A stretch of 64,000 nt of DNA from Planctomycetota bacterium (lineage in GTDB: Bacteria > Planctomycetota > Planctomycetia > Pirellulales > UBA1268): positions 1-64,000 of the forward strand of contig JABAAH010000012.1 in the NCBI GenBank assembly GCA_014238855.1. The letters run 5' to 3'. Position numbers and translations under genes: made by a program. Positions within the stretch are counted from its first letter, which is position 1. The number at the start of each line of letters is the position of its first letter. This document shows positions 47,604 through 56,189 of this stretch, in pieces. Under the pieces are notes generated by a model, which searched no databases, was not told the origin of the DNA, and saw only the letters and a program-made list of their open reading frames with translations.

Positions 47604-47635
47604 AAAAGGTCACCAGTATGACCTGGTGACCTTTT
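47604..47635. terminator. bidirectional terminator hairpin
   Basis: A perfect 13-bp stem (AAAAGGTCACCAG at 47604-47616 and its complement at 47623-47635) with a 6-base loop, A-rich on one side and T-rich on the other. It lies between the convergent secreted-protein and fasciclin genes. Confidence 0.92.
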
Positions 47636-47660
47636 AGTTTTTTAAAGATTTTCTAAAGAA

Positions 47661-48161
47661 TTAGTTCTTTGGAAGAATCACTGCGTCGATGACATGAATT
47701 ACACCGTTACTTGAAACTATGTCAGTCTTAATCACCTTTGCATTATCAACGCTGACAGAACCACCACTTACGGCAATGGTGACTTCTGATCCCTCTACAG
47801 TTTTTGCTTTTGTAAGTTTGACAACATCCTTTGCCATGACTTTTCCTGGCACAACATGATATGTCAAAACTTTCACGAGCTGATCTTTATTTTCTGGCTT
47901 TAAAAGATTTTCAACAGTACCTGCTGGCAATTTTTTAAATGCCTCATTTGTTGGCGCGAATACTGTAAACGGTCCACTTCCAGAGAGGGTTTCGACGAGG
48001 CCTGCTGCCTTGACGGCTGCCACGAGGGTGCTGAAATCCGCATTGTTCACGGCATTTTCAACAACGGTTTTATCACAGGTTCCACAGCCGGCTGTTGCAG
48101 TGCGACTTAAGAGCAAGGCACAAACAACGGTACAAATAATTCCGAGTGATCGGTAGGACAT
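47661..48161 (-). CDS. secreted fasciclin (FAS1) domain protein
   Basis: A signal peptide ([21 protein letters not shown]) precedes one FAS1 domain of about 135 residues: [51 protein letters not shown] and [20 protein letters not shown]1 proteins mediate adhesion at cell surfaces or in biofilm. ATG 48161 is chosen over ATG 48218 because AAAGGA lies 6 bases upstream and the signal peptide starts there. The gene is followed by the bidirectional hairpin at 47604-47635. Confidence 0.95.
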   Translation of the reverse strand: MSYRSLGIICTVVCALLLSRTATAGCGTCDKTVVENAVNNADFSTLVAAVKAAGLVETLSGSGPFTVFAPTNEAFKKLPAGTVENLLKPENKDQLVKVLTYHVVPGKVMAKDVVKLTKAKTVEGSEVTIAVSGGSVSVDNAKVIKTDIVSSNGVIHVIDAVILPKN

Positions 48162-48420
48162 AGAGTTTCCTTTCAAAAGAAATGACTGCCTTTTATACAG
48201 CCCTAAGAATACCAACAATCATCAACTGTAGTCGAGTCATGCGTGTTGGGGAGCCGTAAATCCAACTTCTGCCCCTTTATGGCGTCTAGGAGCGTCTGTC
48301 GTTAGATGTCCGGCGAGCTTTTGTAAAAAAGTTTACGACTGCCTAAGAATTTTTAGTTCTGTAACTTGGTAGGAGTTGTGAATCCTAAAACACCCTGCAG
48401 AGGGTTTTCATGATATCGAT

Positions 48421-49287
48421 TTAAAAAGACTTAAGACGGGTTTTCAATGCCGCTGGATTGTTTGTAGTAACACCAAAAGCGCCCTCTCTAATGTAAAAAA
48501 TTGCATCTTCTGGATTATCGACCGTCCACACATGGAAATCAGGCACACCCTCAATCCTAAGCTCTTTTAGAAATGTTGGTGTAACAACGTCACGGCGAGC
48601 TTGCAGGCCGACTCCATTCGCTCCAACATGATCAAGCACCGAGGCAATCTGTTTAGGGGAGGGCATCCAGGAGTTGGCTTGATTTTTATGCCGTCGGAAA
48701 GATGTAAGCCAATGAATCTGAATGTCGGGGAGAAAAAACCTGCATTTTTTTGCAGTCTCTTGATTAAATGTGATGAGTGTAATTTGTTTCTTCGAAAGCG
48801 ATGACCTTTGAAGACACTCAGCGAGTGGTTCTACAATTTCTGGGCCCGTCTTGAGTTCGATAAAAAAGTGACCATGTGGTGGTACGGTCAAAAGTACCTG
48901 ATTCAAGGTTGGACAGGTTTCTCCTGTAAAACAAACATCTTTCCAGGCACCAAAATCCAGTGACTGAAGTAAAGCTAGGGGCATTTTTGCCACTTCCCCG
49001 TCAGTACCGGTAAGTCTTTCAGTGTTTGCATCATGAATGCAGACAATTTGTTTATCACGAGTGAGCCTAAAGTCTCCTTCAATAGCATCGCAACCAATGT
49101 CCCATGCTTTACGAAATGCTGTTAAAGTATTTTCTGGAGCAACAAAAGAGGCTCCTCTATGTGCGGTGATAAGGCTGTGTGGTTGTTTCACTTGTGCTTT
49201 TATAAAATGAGGGAAACCTAATGATAAGGCAAAGCAAAAACCAATCAGGGTTCGTACCAGAATCTTTAGAAGCATTATCAAGTACAC
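48421..49287 (-). CDS. secreted glycerophosphodiester phosphodiesterase
   Basis: A GDPD of 288 residues with an export signal (RTLIGFCFALSLGFPHFIKAQ). The TIM-barrel catalytic core opens with LITAHRGASFVAPENTLTAF (catalytic His and metal Glu). It continues with IEGDFRLTRDKQIVCIHDAN, which holds the second His, then FIELKTGPE and a C-terminal VPDFHVWTVDNPEDAIF. It releases glycerol-3-phosphate from glycerophosphodiesters outside the cytoplasm, a phosphate-scavenging role that fits the Pst genes further on. The start is ATG 49287, or ATG 49275. Confidence 0.92.
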   Translation of the reverse strand: MYLIMLLKILVRTLIGFCFALSLGFPHFIKAQVKQPHSLITAHRGASFVAPENTLTAFRKAWDIGCDAIEGDFRLTRDKQIVCIHDANTERLTGTDGEVAKMPLALLQSLDFGAWKDVCFTGETCPTLNQVLLTVPPHGHFFIELKTGPEIVEPLAECLQRSSLSKKQITLITFNQETAKKCRFFLPDIQIHWLTSFRRHKNQANSWMPSPKQIASVLDHVGANGVGLQARRDVVTPTFLKELRIEGVPDFHVWTVDNPEDAIFYIREGAFGVTTNNPAALKTRLKSF

Positions 49288-49347
49288 CTGATGGAGTAGT
49301 CTTCGTGTAACAACCTTGACTCAATGTATCGTAGTAAGGAGTACAAG

Positions 49348-50355
49348 ATGCCATCACAAAAAAGTGGTCAAGGCCCAATCTTTCTTTCGGCAACGGATTA
49401 TGCACTTCCCAAAGTGATTCCCGAGGGTACTGAAAAATATACTAATTACAGGGAAATGGCCCGTGGGGGTTCTGCAATTTTACGAGCCTGCTTTGATCAA
49501 ATGACAGGTCGAACGGTTGTTATGAAGTCATTACATACAAAGTATTTGGTGGACAAGCAAGAAAATCGTCGACTGCTTCGAGAGGCTCGGATTACAGCTC
49601 AACTCCAGCACCCAAACACAGTTCCGGTGTATGAGATTGGGCGTGATCACCGTCACGGTCTTTATTTTACGATGAAGCGAATATCCGGTGAAAACCTATT
49701 TACGATTCTTTCCCGTGTTGCTCAGAAAGATCCTTTAACGGTTTTTGAATTCGACCTTCGCCGCCGCGTAGAGATTGTGATGACAGCTGGACTAGCTCTT
49801 TTATACGCTCATGCCAGAGGAGTCATTCATCGGGATGTGAAGCCCGAGAATATATGGGTAGGAAATTTTGGTGAAGTTATTCTACTTGATTGGGGAGTAG
49901 CAAAAGTATGGGGACAACCTGATGATGCACCAGAACATCCACAAGTTATCAGGAAAGATGACGAAGCAATTCAGTCATTGACCATGGCGGGAGATCGACC
50001 AGGGACCCCGCTTTATATGTCACCCGAGCAGGTCAACATAAACCGGGCCACGATCGATGAACGAAGTGATATTTTTAGTATGGGGGTTGTTTTATATGAA
50101 GCAATTGCTCTACGAGAGCCATTTCGAGGTCGCGTCATTCAAGAAACATTCGAAAATATCATTCACGATGATCCGCCCCCGCCATCCTCACTCGCACCCG
50201 AAAAAAATATTCCAAAGGAGCTTGATGATATTGTGATGAAAGCAATTGAGAAAAAATTAACAAATCGTTTTCAGACAATGCAAGAAATGCTTGATGCGGT
50301 ACGACTTCTTGATTCAGCGTACAGCCTTCAGGTATTTAAAAAATTTAATAAGTAA
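49348..50355 (+). CDS. soluble Ser/Thr protein kinase
   Basis: A 335-residue Hanks-type kinase without a membrane segment. The glycine loop is degenerate (MARGGSAILRACFDQM). The catalytic Lys is probably in RTVVMKSLHTKYL. The catalytic loop VIHRDVKPENIWV is intact. The Mg motif is DWG (ILLDWGVAKVWG) instead of DFG, a variant seen in planctomycete kinases. GTPLYMSPEQVN and DERSDIFSMGVVLYEA follow. ATG 49348 is preferred to 49324 because AAGGAG lies 6 bases upstream. It is followed by a terminator hairpin. Its targets are unknown. Confidence 0.92.
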   Translation: MPSQKSGQGPIFLSATDYALPKVIPEGTEKYTNYREMARGGSAILRACFDQMTGRTVVMKSLHTKYLVDKQENRRLLREARITAQLQHPNTVPVYEIGRDHRHGLYFTMKRISGENLFTILSRVAQKDPLTVFEFDLRRRVEIVMTAGLALLYAHARGVIHRDVKPENIWVGNFGEVILLDWGVAKVWGQPDDAPEHPQVIRKDDEAIQSLTMAGDRPGTPLYMSPEQVNINRATIDERSDIFSMGVVLYEAIALREPFRGRVIQETFENIIHDDPPPPSSLAPEKNIPKELDDIVMKAIEKKLTNRFQTMQEMLDAVRLLDSAYSLQVFKKFNK

Positions 50356-50358
50356 AAT

Positions 50359-50396
50359 AAAAGGGTCTCCCAAAAATTATTCTGGGAGACCCTTTT
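50359..50396. terminator. bidirectional terminator hairpin
   Basis: A perfect 14-bp stem (arms 50359-50372 and 50383-50396; core AAGGGTCTCCCA) with a 10-base loop and flanking A/T tracts, between the convergent kinase and glutamine synthetase genes. Confidence 0.92.
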
Positions 50397-50424
50397 CATA
50401 GGCAACAGCGTGTCTCAGTAAGAT

Positions 50425-51450
50425 TTAGACCGCCGCTCCAGCAGCAGCTTTCACTGTTTTGATAATTGCTGCAGCGACTTTATACGGATCTGCATTCGAA
50501 GCAGGTCGGCGATCTTCAAGACGGCCTTTCCAGCCATCATCGATAGTGCCAACTGGAATACGAATCGATGCGCCACGGTCAGAAACGCCGTAACTAAACT
50601 GGTCAATGCTTTGTGTCTCATGTTGACCAGTGAGGCGTTGATCGTTGTCTGCTCCGTACACCGAAATATGCCTTTCAATAACACCGGAAAAGCCTTCACA
50701 AATGGTTGTGAAGACCTCTTTATCTCCACATGTACGCATCAATTCATTCGAGAAGTTTGCGTGCATGCCAGAACCATTCCAGTCAGTTTTGCCAAGTGGT
50801 TTGGGATGCCAATCAATTGCATACCCATATTTTTCACCGATCCGCTCAAGTAGATATCGGGCAACCCATATTTCGTCACCAGCACGTTTTGCACCCTTGG
50901 CAAACACTTGAAACTCCCATTGGCCAGCAGCCACTTCAGCATTGATTCCCTCAACGTTAATTCCAGCTTCGAGACAGGCGTCTAGATGTTCATCAACACA
51001 GTCTCGGCCGTGTGCGTTGGACGCACCGACAGAGCAGTAATACGGTCCTTGAGGCGCTGGGTAACCTCCGAGTGGAAATCCGGGAGGATTATTGTTGGAA
51101 GTACACCATAGAAAGTACTCTTGTTCAAAACCAAACCAAAAATCTTCATCGTCATCCGCAATGGTAGCCCGACCGTTGGAATCATGAGGAGAACCATCTG
51201 CATTCAAAACCTCTGTCATAACGAGGTAGCCGTTTTTTCGACCAGGATCTGGAAAAATGGCGACTGGTTTAAGAAGGCAATCAGAATCACCACCAGTTGC
51301 TTGTTCAGTACTACTACCATCAAAAGACCACATTGGGCACTCTTCAAGAGTGCCACCAAAATCTGACTCAATTCGAGTCTTCGATCGAAGGCTTTGGGTT
51401 GGCTTATAGCCATCAAGCCAGATGTATTCCAGTTTCGATTTCGTGCTCAT
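50425..51450 (-). CDS. glnA: glutamine synthetase, type II
   Basis: This enzyme makes glutamine from glutamate, ammonia and ATP. At 341 residues it is the short GSII form typical of eukaryotes and some bacteria, not the ~470-residue GSI. Landmarks: LEYIWLDGYKP, WSFDGSSTEQATGGDSDC, FGFEQEYFLW, GPYYCSVGA, GKTDWNGSGMHANFSNE, and RLTGQHETQSIDQFSYGVSDRGASIRIP. Unlike GSI it is not expected to be controlled by adenylylation. A long untranslated stretch lies upstream (51451-51790). Confidence 0.95.
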   Translation of the reverse strand: MSTKSKLEYIWLDGYKPTQSLRSKTRIESDFGGTLEECPMWSFDGSSTEQATGGDSDCLLKPVAIFPDPGRKNGYLVMTEVLNADGSPHDSNGRATIADDDEDFWFGFEQEYFLWCTSNNNPPGFPLGGYPAPQGPYYCSVGASNAHGRDCVDEHLDACLEAGINVEGINAEVAAGQWEFQVFAKGAKRAGDEIWVARYLLERIGEKYGYAIDWHPKPLGKTDWNGSGMHANFSNELMRTCGDKEVFTTICEGFSGVIERHISVYGADNDQRLTGQHETQSIDQFSYGVSDRGASIRIPVGTIDDGWKGRLEDRRPASNADPYKVAAAIIKTVKAAAGAAV

Positions 51451-51790
51451 AACTGAAGTTCGTCCTTAGTCTTGAGAGAGGATTAGAAAACATTGAAGCT
51501 AGTCGACTGCAGGACGACATAACATCGATCTGCATCTCCGGCAGAGCCGAGGAGGAGCCGAGGTATTCCAGTTGGATACAGCCGCTTGTTCGGTGCCTGG
51601 TAGAGCCGAAAGCAATCGCACCGTACACGGAGCAAACGTTATACCATCTGAAAACTACTGATAAACATCTTAAAAAAAGGGATTCCTTCTGCAACACGTC
51701 TATGTCGAATGCCCGAAAATTTAGCATTATCTGTAGCCGGTGCTAGAAAATCAGCTTCGATTTCTAGCAATATACTGGGCTGGGGCTATG
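51451..51790 (-). promoter_or_regulatory. 340-bp leader/promoter region of the glutamine synthetase gene
   Basis: This lies between the gamma-glutamylcyclotransferase-like gene and glnA on the same strand. Read on the minus strand it carries an inverted pair CGGTGC and GCACCG (plus coordinates 51591-51596 and 51618-51623) and repeated CGGCTC motifs near 51547-51562 and 51603-51609. No known glutamine-responsive RNA motif is recognised. The glnA ATG has AAGGA only at a distance of 12 bases. The presence of a promoter is inference from position. Confidence 0.4.
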
Positions 51791-52192
51791 TCAGTAATCG
51801 AAGCGTTCTTGAATGTACTGGCCATAGTCGCCACTCGTAATCGGGATGCCGGGTTTTGTATGGCGGTTATACAAGTAGATATAAGCAGGTACATAAAGGC
51901 CATTAGGCAACAGAGCGTTTATCCTTGAACGAGAAAAGAGGGGTGAGAGGCCACCGCATTCTTCGTAGTCATCAAGAGGAGTTAATTGTTCAGTATCCGA
52001 CAGACGAAGTAAGTCACCATGAACAATGCCATTCCCATTTGTGACTCCAGGAAAATCACCAAAATCGTAAAGTTTTCCCTGAACGGTAGCTGATCCGACT
52101 ACTTTCATTTCAACAAGAAGTTGTATCGCTTCACTGGATGCAAGGTGTGGTCGAAGTGTCCCGTATACGAAAAGGTGTTGAGGTATCATCAT
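51791..52192 (-). CDS. gamma-glutamylcyclotransferase-like (AIG2/GGCT) protein
   Basis: A 133-residue protein of the GGCT-like fold. It opens with QHLFVYGTLRP, the substrate-loop signature, then GKLYDFGDFPGV, IVHGDLLRL and LDDYEECGG, whose Glu matches the family's catalytic acid, and ends VPAYIYLYN. It probably acts on gamma-glutamyl amines or peptides. Starts at the first or second ATG (52192/52189) are equally possible. It lies upstream of glutamine synthetase on the same strand, but a 340-base gap separates them. Confidence 0.85.
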   Translation of the reverse strand: MMIPQHLFVYGTLRPHLASSEAIQLLVEMKVVGSATVQGKLYDFGDFPGVTNGNGIVHGDLLRLSDTEQLTPLDDYEECGGLSPLFSRSRINALLPNGLYVPAYIYLYNRHTKPGIPITSGDYGQYIQERFDY

Positions 52193-52414
52193 ATTGTGCC
52201 GAACAAAAAGATCTCCAAGAATAAATGTATTTGAAAAGCCAGATAGCTATTCCAAAAATAAACAGTGTGTCTGGTCGAATTTTCTCAATGAATGACACAA
52301 TGTACAGATACAGGTTGTGGGAATGAAATGATTAGTGGCACCATGAAGGACTATTTTACAAACTCCATCTATTTGGTTTCAAATTCGAAAGTTATTGTAA
52401 GAAAGGTAAGGAGA

Positions 52415-52630
52415 ATGCTCGAATTAGAATGTGGCCGCTATCGACATTACAAGGGAAATGAATACGTCGTACTCGGCGTTGCTTTACATAGTGAAACTCT
52501 TGAAAAACTTGTTGTATATCGAGCAGATTATGGAGACAGAGGGCTTTGGGTACGGCCTTTGTCAATGTTTCTGGAAATGGTCGAAATATCTGGTGTGCAA
52601 AAAGCACGTTTTCAGTATTTGGAGGATTAA
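52415..52630 (+). CDS. DUF1653 family protein
   Basis: The conserved part reads ECGRYRHYKGNEYVVLGVAL, then YRADYGDRGLWVRPLSMFLEMVE, matching DUF1653, a small single-domain family of about 70 residues with unknown function. ATG 52415 gives exactly that length (71 residues), but its AAGGAG lies too close (1-2 bases). The frame is open to 52292, and starts at 52328 or 52349 are possible. Confidence 0.75.
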   Translation: MLELECGRYRHYKGNEYVVLGVALHSETLEKLVVYRADYGDRGLWVRPLSMFLEMVEISGVQKARFQYLED

Positions 52631-52747
52631 ACTGATGCGATAAGTCGTTAGAACGCTTATATTTCAATATTGATATCAAAGAAAGTGAGCGTTCTCAGAA
52701 ATCAAGATAGGTTTCTTGTATGTCTCATTACAGCAGCAGGAATTATT

Positions 52748-54223
52748 GTGACGACAAAAGATACACAAGACGCAGGATGGTCTTTCGATAATTCTTTTAT
52801 GCAACTTCCAGAAGCATTTTTTTCACGTACCAATCCTGAGCCTGTAAAACATGCAGTCAAAGTGCTTTTCAATGAAGATCTTGCCAATGATCTTGGGCTC
52901 GACGTGGACGTCCTTCGGTCATCAGGAGCACAGGTATTTGCAGGCAATGAAATACCGCCAGGTGCTGCTCCACTCGCTCAAGCCTACGCCGGACATCAGT
53001 TCGGGCATTTTACAAACCTCGGTGATGGCCGAGCTGTGCTTCTGGGCGAGCATGTGACGCCGAAAAAACACCGTGTCGATGTGCAGCTTAAAGGGTCGGG
53101 CCGTACGTGTTACTCGCGTAGCGGTGATGGTAGAGCCGTTCTTGGGCCAATGTTGCGCGAATATATCATCAGTGAAGGGATGTACTCATTAGGTGTTCCG
53201 TCTACTCGGAGTTTGGCGGTGACAGCTACTGGTGAAAACGTGTTGAGAAATCTTCCGTTGCCAGGAGCCATTTTGACACGAGTTGCAGAGAGCCATATTC
53301 GTATAGGTACTTTTCAATACGCGGCAGCGCTTGGTGATAAGAACAATCTCTCTGAACTATTGAAGTATACGGTGGCTCGGCATTATCCAGAGTTGCCGAA
53401 CACTCCAGATTTACCGTTTACATTTTTTCGTGCCGTATTAGATAAGCAAGCAAGTCTTGTAGCTCGTTGGATGTTTGTCGGCTTTGTACATGGAGTACTG
53501 AATACAGATAATGTCTCCATTGCTGGTGAAACCATTGACTATGGCCCCTGTGCATTTCTTGATGTGTATCACCCTGAGACAGTTTTCAGCTCAATTGATC
53601 ATCAAGGAAGATATTCGTTTGAAAAACAACCGATGATTACCCAGTGGAACCTTGCTCGTCTTGCAGAAAGTCTTCTTTTGGTATGCCCTGGAGAACAAGA
53701 TAAATCAGTTGAAAAATTTGTTTCAATTCTTGAAACATTCTCGGAGAGCTACGAAACGTATTATCAACATGGAACGAACGCAAAGTTAGGACTTCGAAAT
53801 CAAGAAAAAGAAGATGCTATCCTCTATCAAGATTTGCTTGACATTATGAAATTTTCTCAAGCAGATTTTTCATCAACATTTGTTGCGCTATCACATGCAT
53901 TAGAAAATGAACATGCAGATCCTGTGCTTATGAAAATGTCTGGCTTTGACAATTGGGTACAACGATGGCGAGAACGATTATCCCATGAATCGAGTTTATT
54001 GCCGGAGATTGCCAAAAGAATGCGATCAGTGAACCCAGTAATTGTCCCAAGAAATTTACAAGTTGAGGAGGCCCTTGCTGAGGCAGAGTCGGGAAACATT
54101 GAGCCAGCTCAGAGACTCCTTGGCGTATTGCAGGCACCTTTTTCTGAGACGTTAGAGAATGAACTGTATCGAAAAGGTGCGCCACCTGGCAGTGCATCAT
54201 ACTGTACATTTTGTGGAACATGA
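52748..54223 (+). CDS. selO: protein adenylyltransferase SelO (YdiU family)
   Basis: A pseudokinase-fold enzyme that transfers AMP from ATP to protein Ser/Thr/Tyr, linked to oxidative stress. Landmarks: FDNSFMQLPEAFFSR, PLAQAYAGHQFGHFTNLGDG, KGSGRTCYSRSGDGRAVLGP, ESHIRIGTFQYAA and HGVLNTDNVSIAGETIDYGPC. The C-terminus SASYCTFCGT carries a CxxC where many relatives have a terminal Cys or selenocysteine. GTG 52748 is chosen because GCAGGA lies 6 bases upstream and the family core starts soon after; the frame is open to TTG 52670. The length of 491 residues is normal. Confidence 0.92.
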   Translation: MTTKDTQDAGWSFDNSFMQLPEAFFSRTNPEPVKHAVKVLFNEDLANDLGLDVDVLRSSGAQVFAGNEIPPGAAPLAQAYAGHQFGHFTNLGDGRAVLLGEHVTPKKHRVDVQLKGSGRTCYSRSGDGRAVLGPMLREYIISEGMYSLGVPSTRSLAVTATGENVLRNLPLPGAILTRVAESHIRIGTFQYAAALGDKNNLSELLKYTVARHYPELPNTPDLPFTFFRAVLDKQASLVARWMFVGFVHGVLNTDNVSIAGETIDYGPCAFLDVYHPETVFSSIDHQGRYSFEKQPMITQWNLARLAESLLLVCPGEQDKSVEKFVSILETFSESYETYYQHGTNAKLGLRNQEKEDAILYQDLLDIMKFSQADFSSTFVALSHALENEHADPVLMKMSGFDNWVQRWRERLSHESSLLPEIAKRMRSVNPVIVPRNLQVEEALAEAESGNIEPAQRLLGVLQAPFSETLENELYRKGAPPGSASYCTFCGT

Positions 54224-54303
54224 TCCCACTTTAAGCGACCTATTCTTTTTGGATTATAAAGAGTCATTTCCTTCTTTTTTGTACGAGTTGTTGAGAAACG
54301 AGC

Positions 54304-54543
54304 ATGTTCCCAAAAAAATTTCATGGACTTGTCTTTTCATTTGTGATGTCAATTTTGATGTCAGCACTGATGTCACTGGTGATTACACTTCTTCATATGG
54401 GTATAAGGCCGGGCGTCATCTTAGATTGGCTAAAGGCGTGGGGGCTTTCATGGATTATCGCCTGGCCAACAATTGTGGCAGTGTCTCCAATCGTGAATTG
54501 GATAGTGAAACGATTGGTTCGAGACGATATGTCAAATGTATGA
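54304..54543 (+). CDS. DUF2798 family small membrane protein
   Basis: 79 residues with two hydrophobic helices (FSFVMSILMSALMSLVITLL and GLSWIIAWPTIVAVSPIVNW) and a basic cytoplasmic tail VKRLVRDD. The layout and the WLKAWGLSW..P pattern match DUF2798. Function unknown. It follows selO by 80 bases and its stop lies 6 bases from the convergent phoU stop. Confidence 0.75.
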   Translation: MFPKKFHGLVFSFVMSILMSALMSLVITLLHMGIRPGVILDWLKAWGLSWIIAWPTIVAVSPIVNWIVKRLVRDDMSNV

Positions 54544-54549
54544 GCAGTA

Positions 54550-55209
54550 TCAGTCTCCATGACGGTGGCGAACAATTTCTCCTTCAACCATGTAGATGAC
54601 ATCTTCAGCAATATTTGTTGCCATATCTGCTACACGTTCAAGATGTTTCGAAACCGAATTAATTCGAAGTAAACTCTCAACATTCTGAGGGTCTTCCTGA
54701 ATCTTCTGCATAACCAACTTACTTACCGCCTGTCTGCCTGCGTCAACCGCATCATCCTCTTCCCTTACCTGCCGTGCGAGGTCCGGATCACCTGTGACTA
54801 CAGCATCCAGACTTTTTTTAACCATTTCTTCAGCCTGTTTCGCCATCACAGAAATTTCTTGGGGCATCTCAAAAGGGCCTGTCATTGCAAGTTGAGAAAC
54901 CGTTTTTGCGATGTTGCTGGTGAGATCACCAATCCGCTCGAGATCATTGTTAATTTTTAGTACGGCAACTACGAATCGAAGATCAGCCGCAACAGGTTGA
55001 TAGAGCGCAAGAACCTTGAGACATTCTTCTTCTAATTCTACTTCCATTCGGTCGATTTCAGCATCATTAGCTATGACTTTTGTTGCGAGAGACAGATCTT
55101 GTTTGAAAAGCGCTATGTTGGAATGACTGATAGATTCTTCAACCATGGTGCCAAAGTGAAGAATTAATTCCTTCAGGTGAAGGATCTGACGTTCGATATG
55201 ACGTGTCAT
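54550..55209 (-). CDS. phoU: phosphate transport regulator PhoU
   Basis: 219 residues of two PhoU three-helix bundles: HLKELILHFGTMVEESISHS, IDRMEVELEEECLKVLALYQ, and LRFVVAVLKINNDLERIGDL with the metal-binding E/D-R-GD motif. The second repeat has NSVSKHLERVADMATNIAEDVIY. PhoU couples Pst transport to phosphate signalling. It is the last gene of pstSCAB-phoU, 42 bases after pstB. Confidence 0.95.
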   Translation of the reverse strand: MTRHIERQILHLKELILHFGTMVEESISHSNIALFKQDLSLATKVIANDAEIDRMEVELEEECLKVLALYQPVAADLRFVVAVLKINNDLERIGDLTSNIAKTVSQLAMTGPFEMPQEISVMAKQAEEMVKKSLDAVVTGDPDLARQVREEDDAVDAGRQAVSKLVMQKIQEDPQNVESLLRINSVSKHLERVADMATNIAEDVIYMVEGEIVRHRHGD

Positions 55210-55251
55210 TATGGAAAACCAAATTCAAGAAGTAAGAAATGTCCTATGAGC

Positions 55252-56133
55252 CTACCCAAAACGACCAGTCACGTAGGATTCTGTCTCTTGCAGGACAGGA
55301 TTCGTAAAGATGTCGGATGTTGGTCCATATTCAATCAGCCGTCCCAAATATATAAAAGCGGTATAGTCGCTGGCGCGACTAGCCTGTTGCATATTGTGCG
55401 TTACCATCAGGATTGAATACTGCCCACGAAGTTCCTGTATGAGATCCTCAATTTTACCCGTTGCGATCGGGTCGAGGGCCGAGCAGGGCTCATCGAGCAA
55501 AAGCACCTCCGGTTCAGCAGCTACTGCACGAGCAATACACAGACGTTGTTGTTGGCCGCCTGAAAGTTTGAGAGCACTGTCATTCAAGCAGTCTTTTACC
55601 TCATCCCATAATGCAGCACCACGTAGACTAATTTCGCAAACTTCATCTAACACACTACGATTTTTCTCACCATCAATTCGTAATGAATAAACAACATTTT
55701 CAAAGATACTCATTGGAAATGGATTCGGCTTTTGGAAAACCATTCCCATCCTTTTACGAAGATTAATTACATCCATGCGTGGTTCGTAAATCGAGTCACC
55801 ATTTAATCGCATATCACCGGTGATCCGTATATTTTGGATAAGATCATTCATCCGATTGACACTTCGAAGCAGTGTTGATTTGCCACAACCACTTGGTCCT
55901 ATTAATGCGGTAACCTGTTTCCTGATAATAGGCATTGAGATGTCATGGATAACTTGCTTGGAGCCGTACCATAGATTGAATCGGTCGATTTCAAGGACAG
56001 GTGTTTCTTCAAGAACTTTTGGATGAACTTCAGCACCGACGTCTTTGCCTTGTGCAACTGCTTGAAGCCGATTAGTACCAGCATCGGGCTTGTTCCCATC
56101 AGAATACACTGATGGACCAATTCCTTTTTGCAT
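55252..56133 (-). CDS. pstB: phosphate ABC transporter ATP-binding protein PstB
   Basis: The ATPase of the Pst phosphate importer, 293 residues with about 45 extra N-terminal residues. The motifs are Walker [11 protein letters not shown], signature [16 protein letters not shown], Walker [14 protein letters not shown] and [19 protein letters not shown]. It lies 56 bases after pstA and 42 before phoU. Confidence 0.96.
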   Translation of the reverse strand: MQKGIGPSVYSDGNKPDAGTNRLQAVAQGKDVGAEVHPKVLEETPVLEIDRFNLWYGSKQVIHDISMPIIRKQVTALIGPSGCGKSTLLRSVNRMNDLIQNIRITGDMRLNGDSIYEPRMDVINLRKRMGMVFQKPNPFPMSIFENVVYSLRIDGEKNRSVLDEVCEISLRGAALWDEVKDCLNDSALKLSGGQQQRLCIARAVAAEPEVLLLDEPCSALDPIATGKIEDLIQELRGQYSILMVTHNMQQASRASDYTAFIYLGRLIEYGPTSDIFTNPVLQETESYVTGRFG

Positions 56134-56189
56134 AGATTCGGCTTCCTCGCTAGAGATATAAGAGTTGAAAACACAAAGGTACTAAAGTA

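Noticed and set aside
51451..51660. glnA-type glutamine riboswitch upstream of glutamine synthetase
   Set aside because: The conserved core bases of that RNA are not found on the sense strand.
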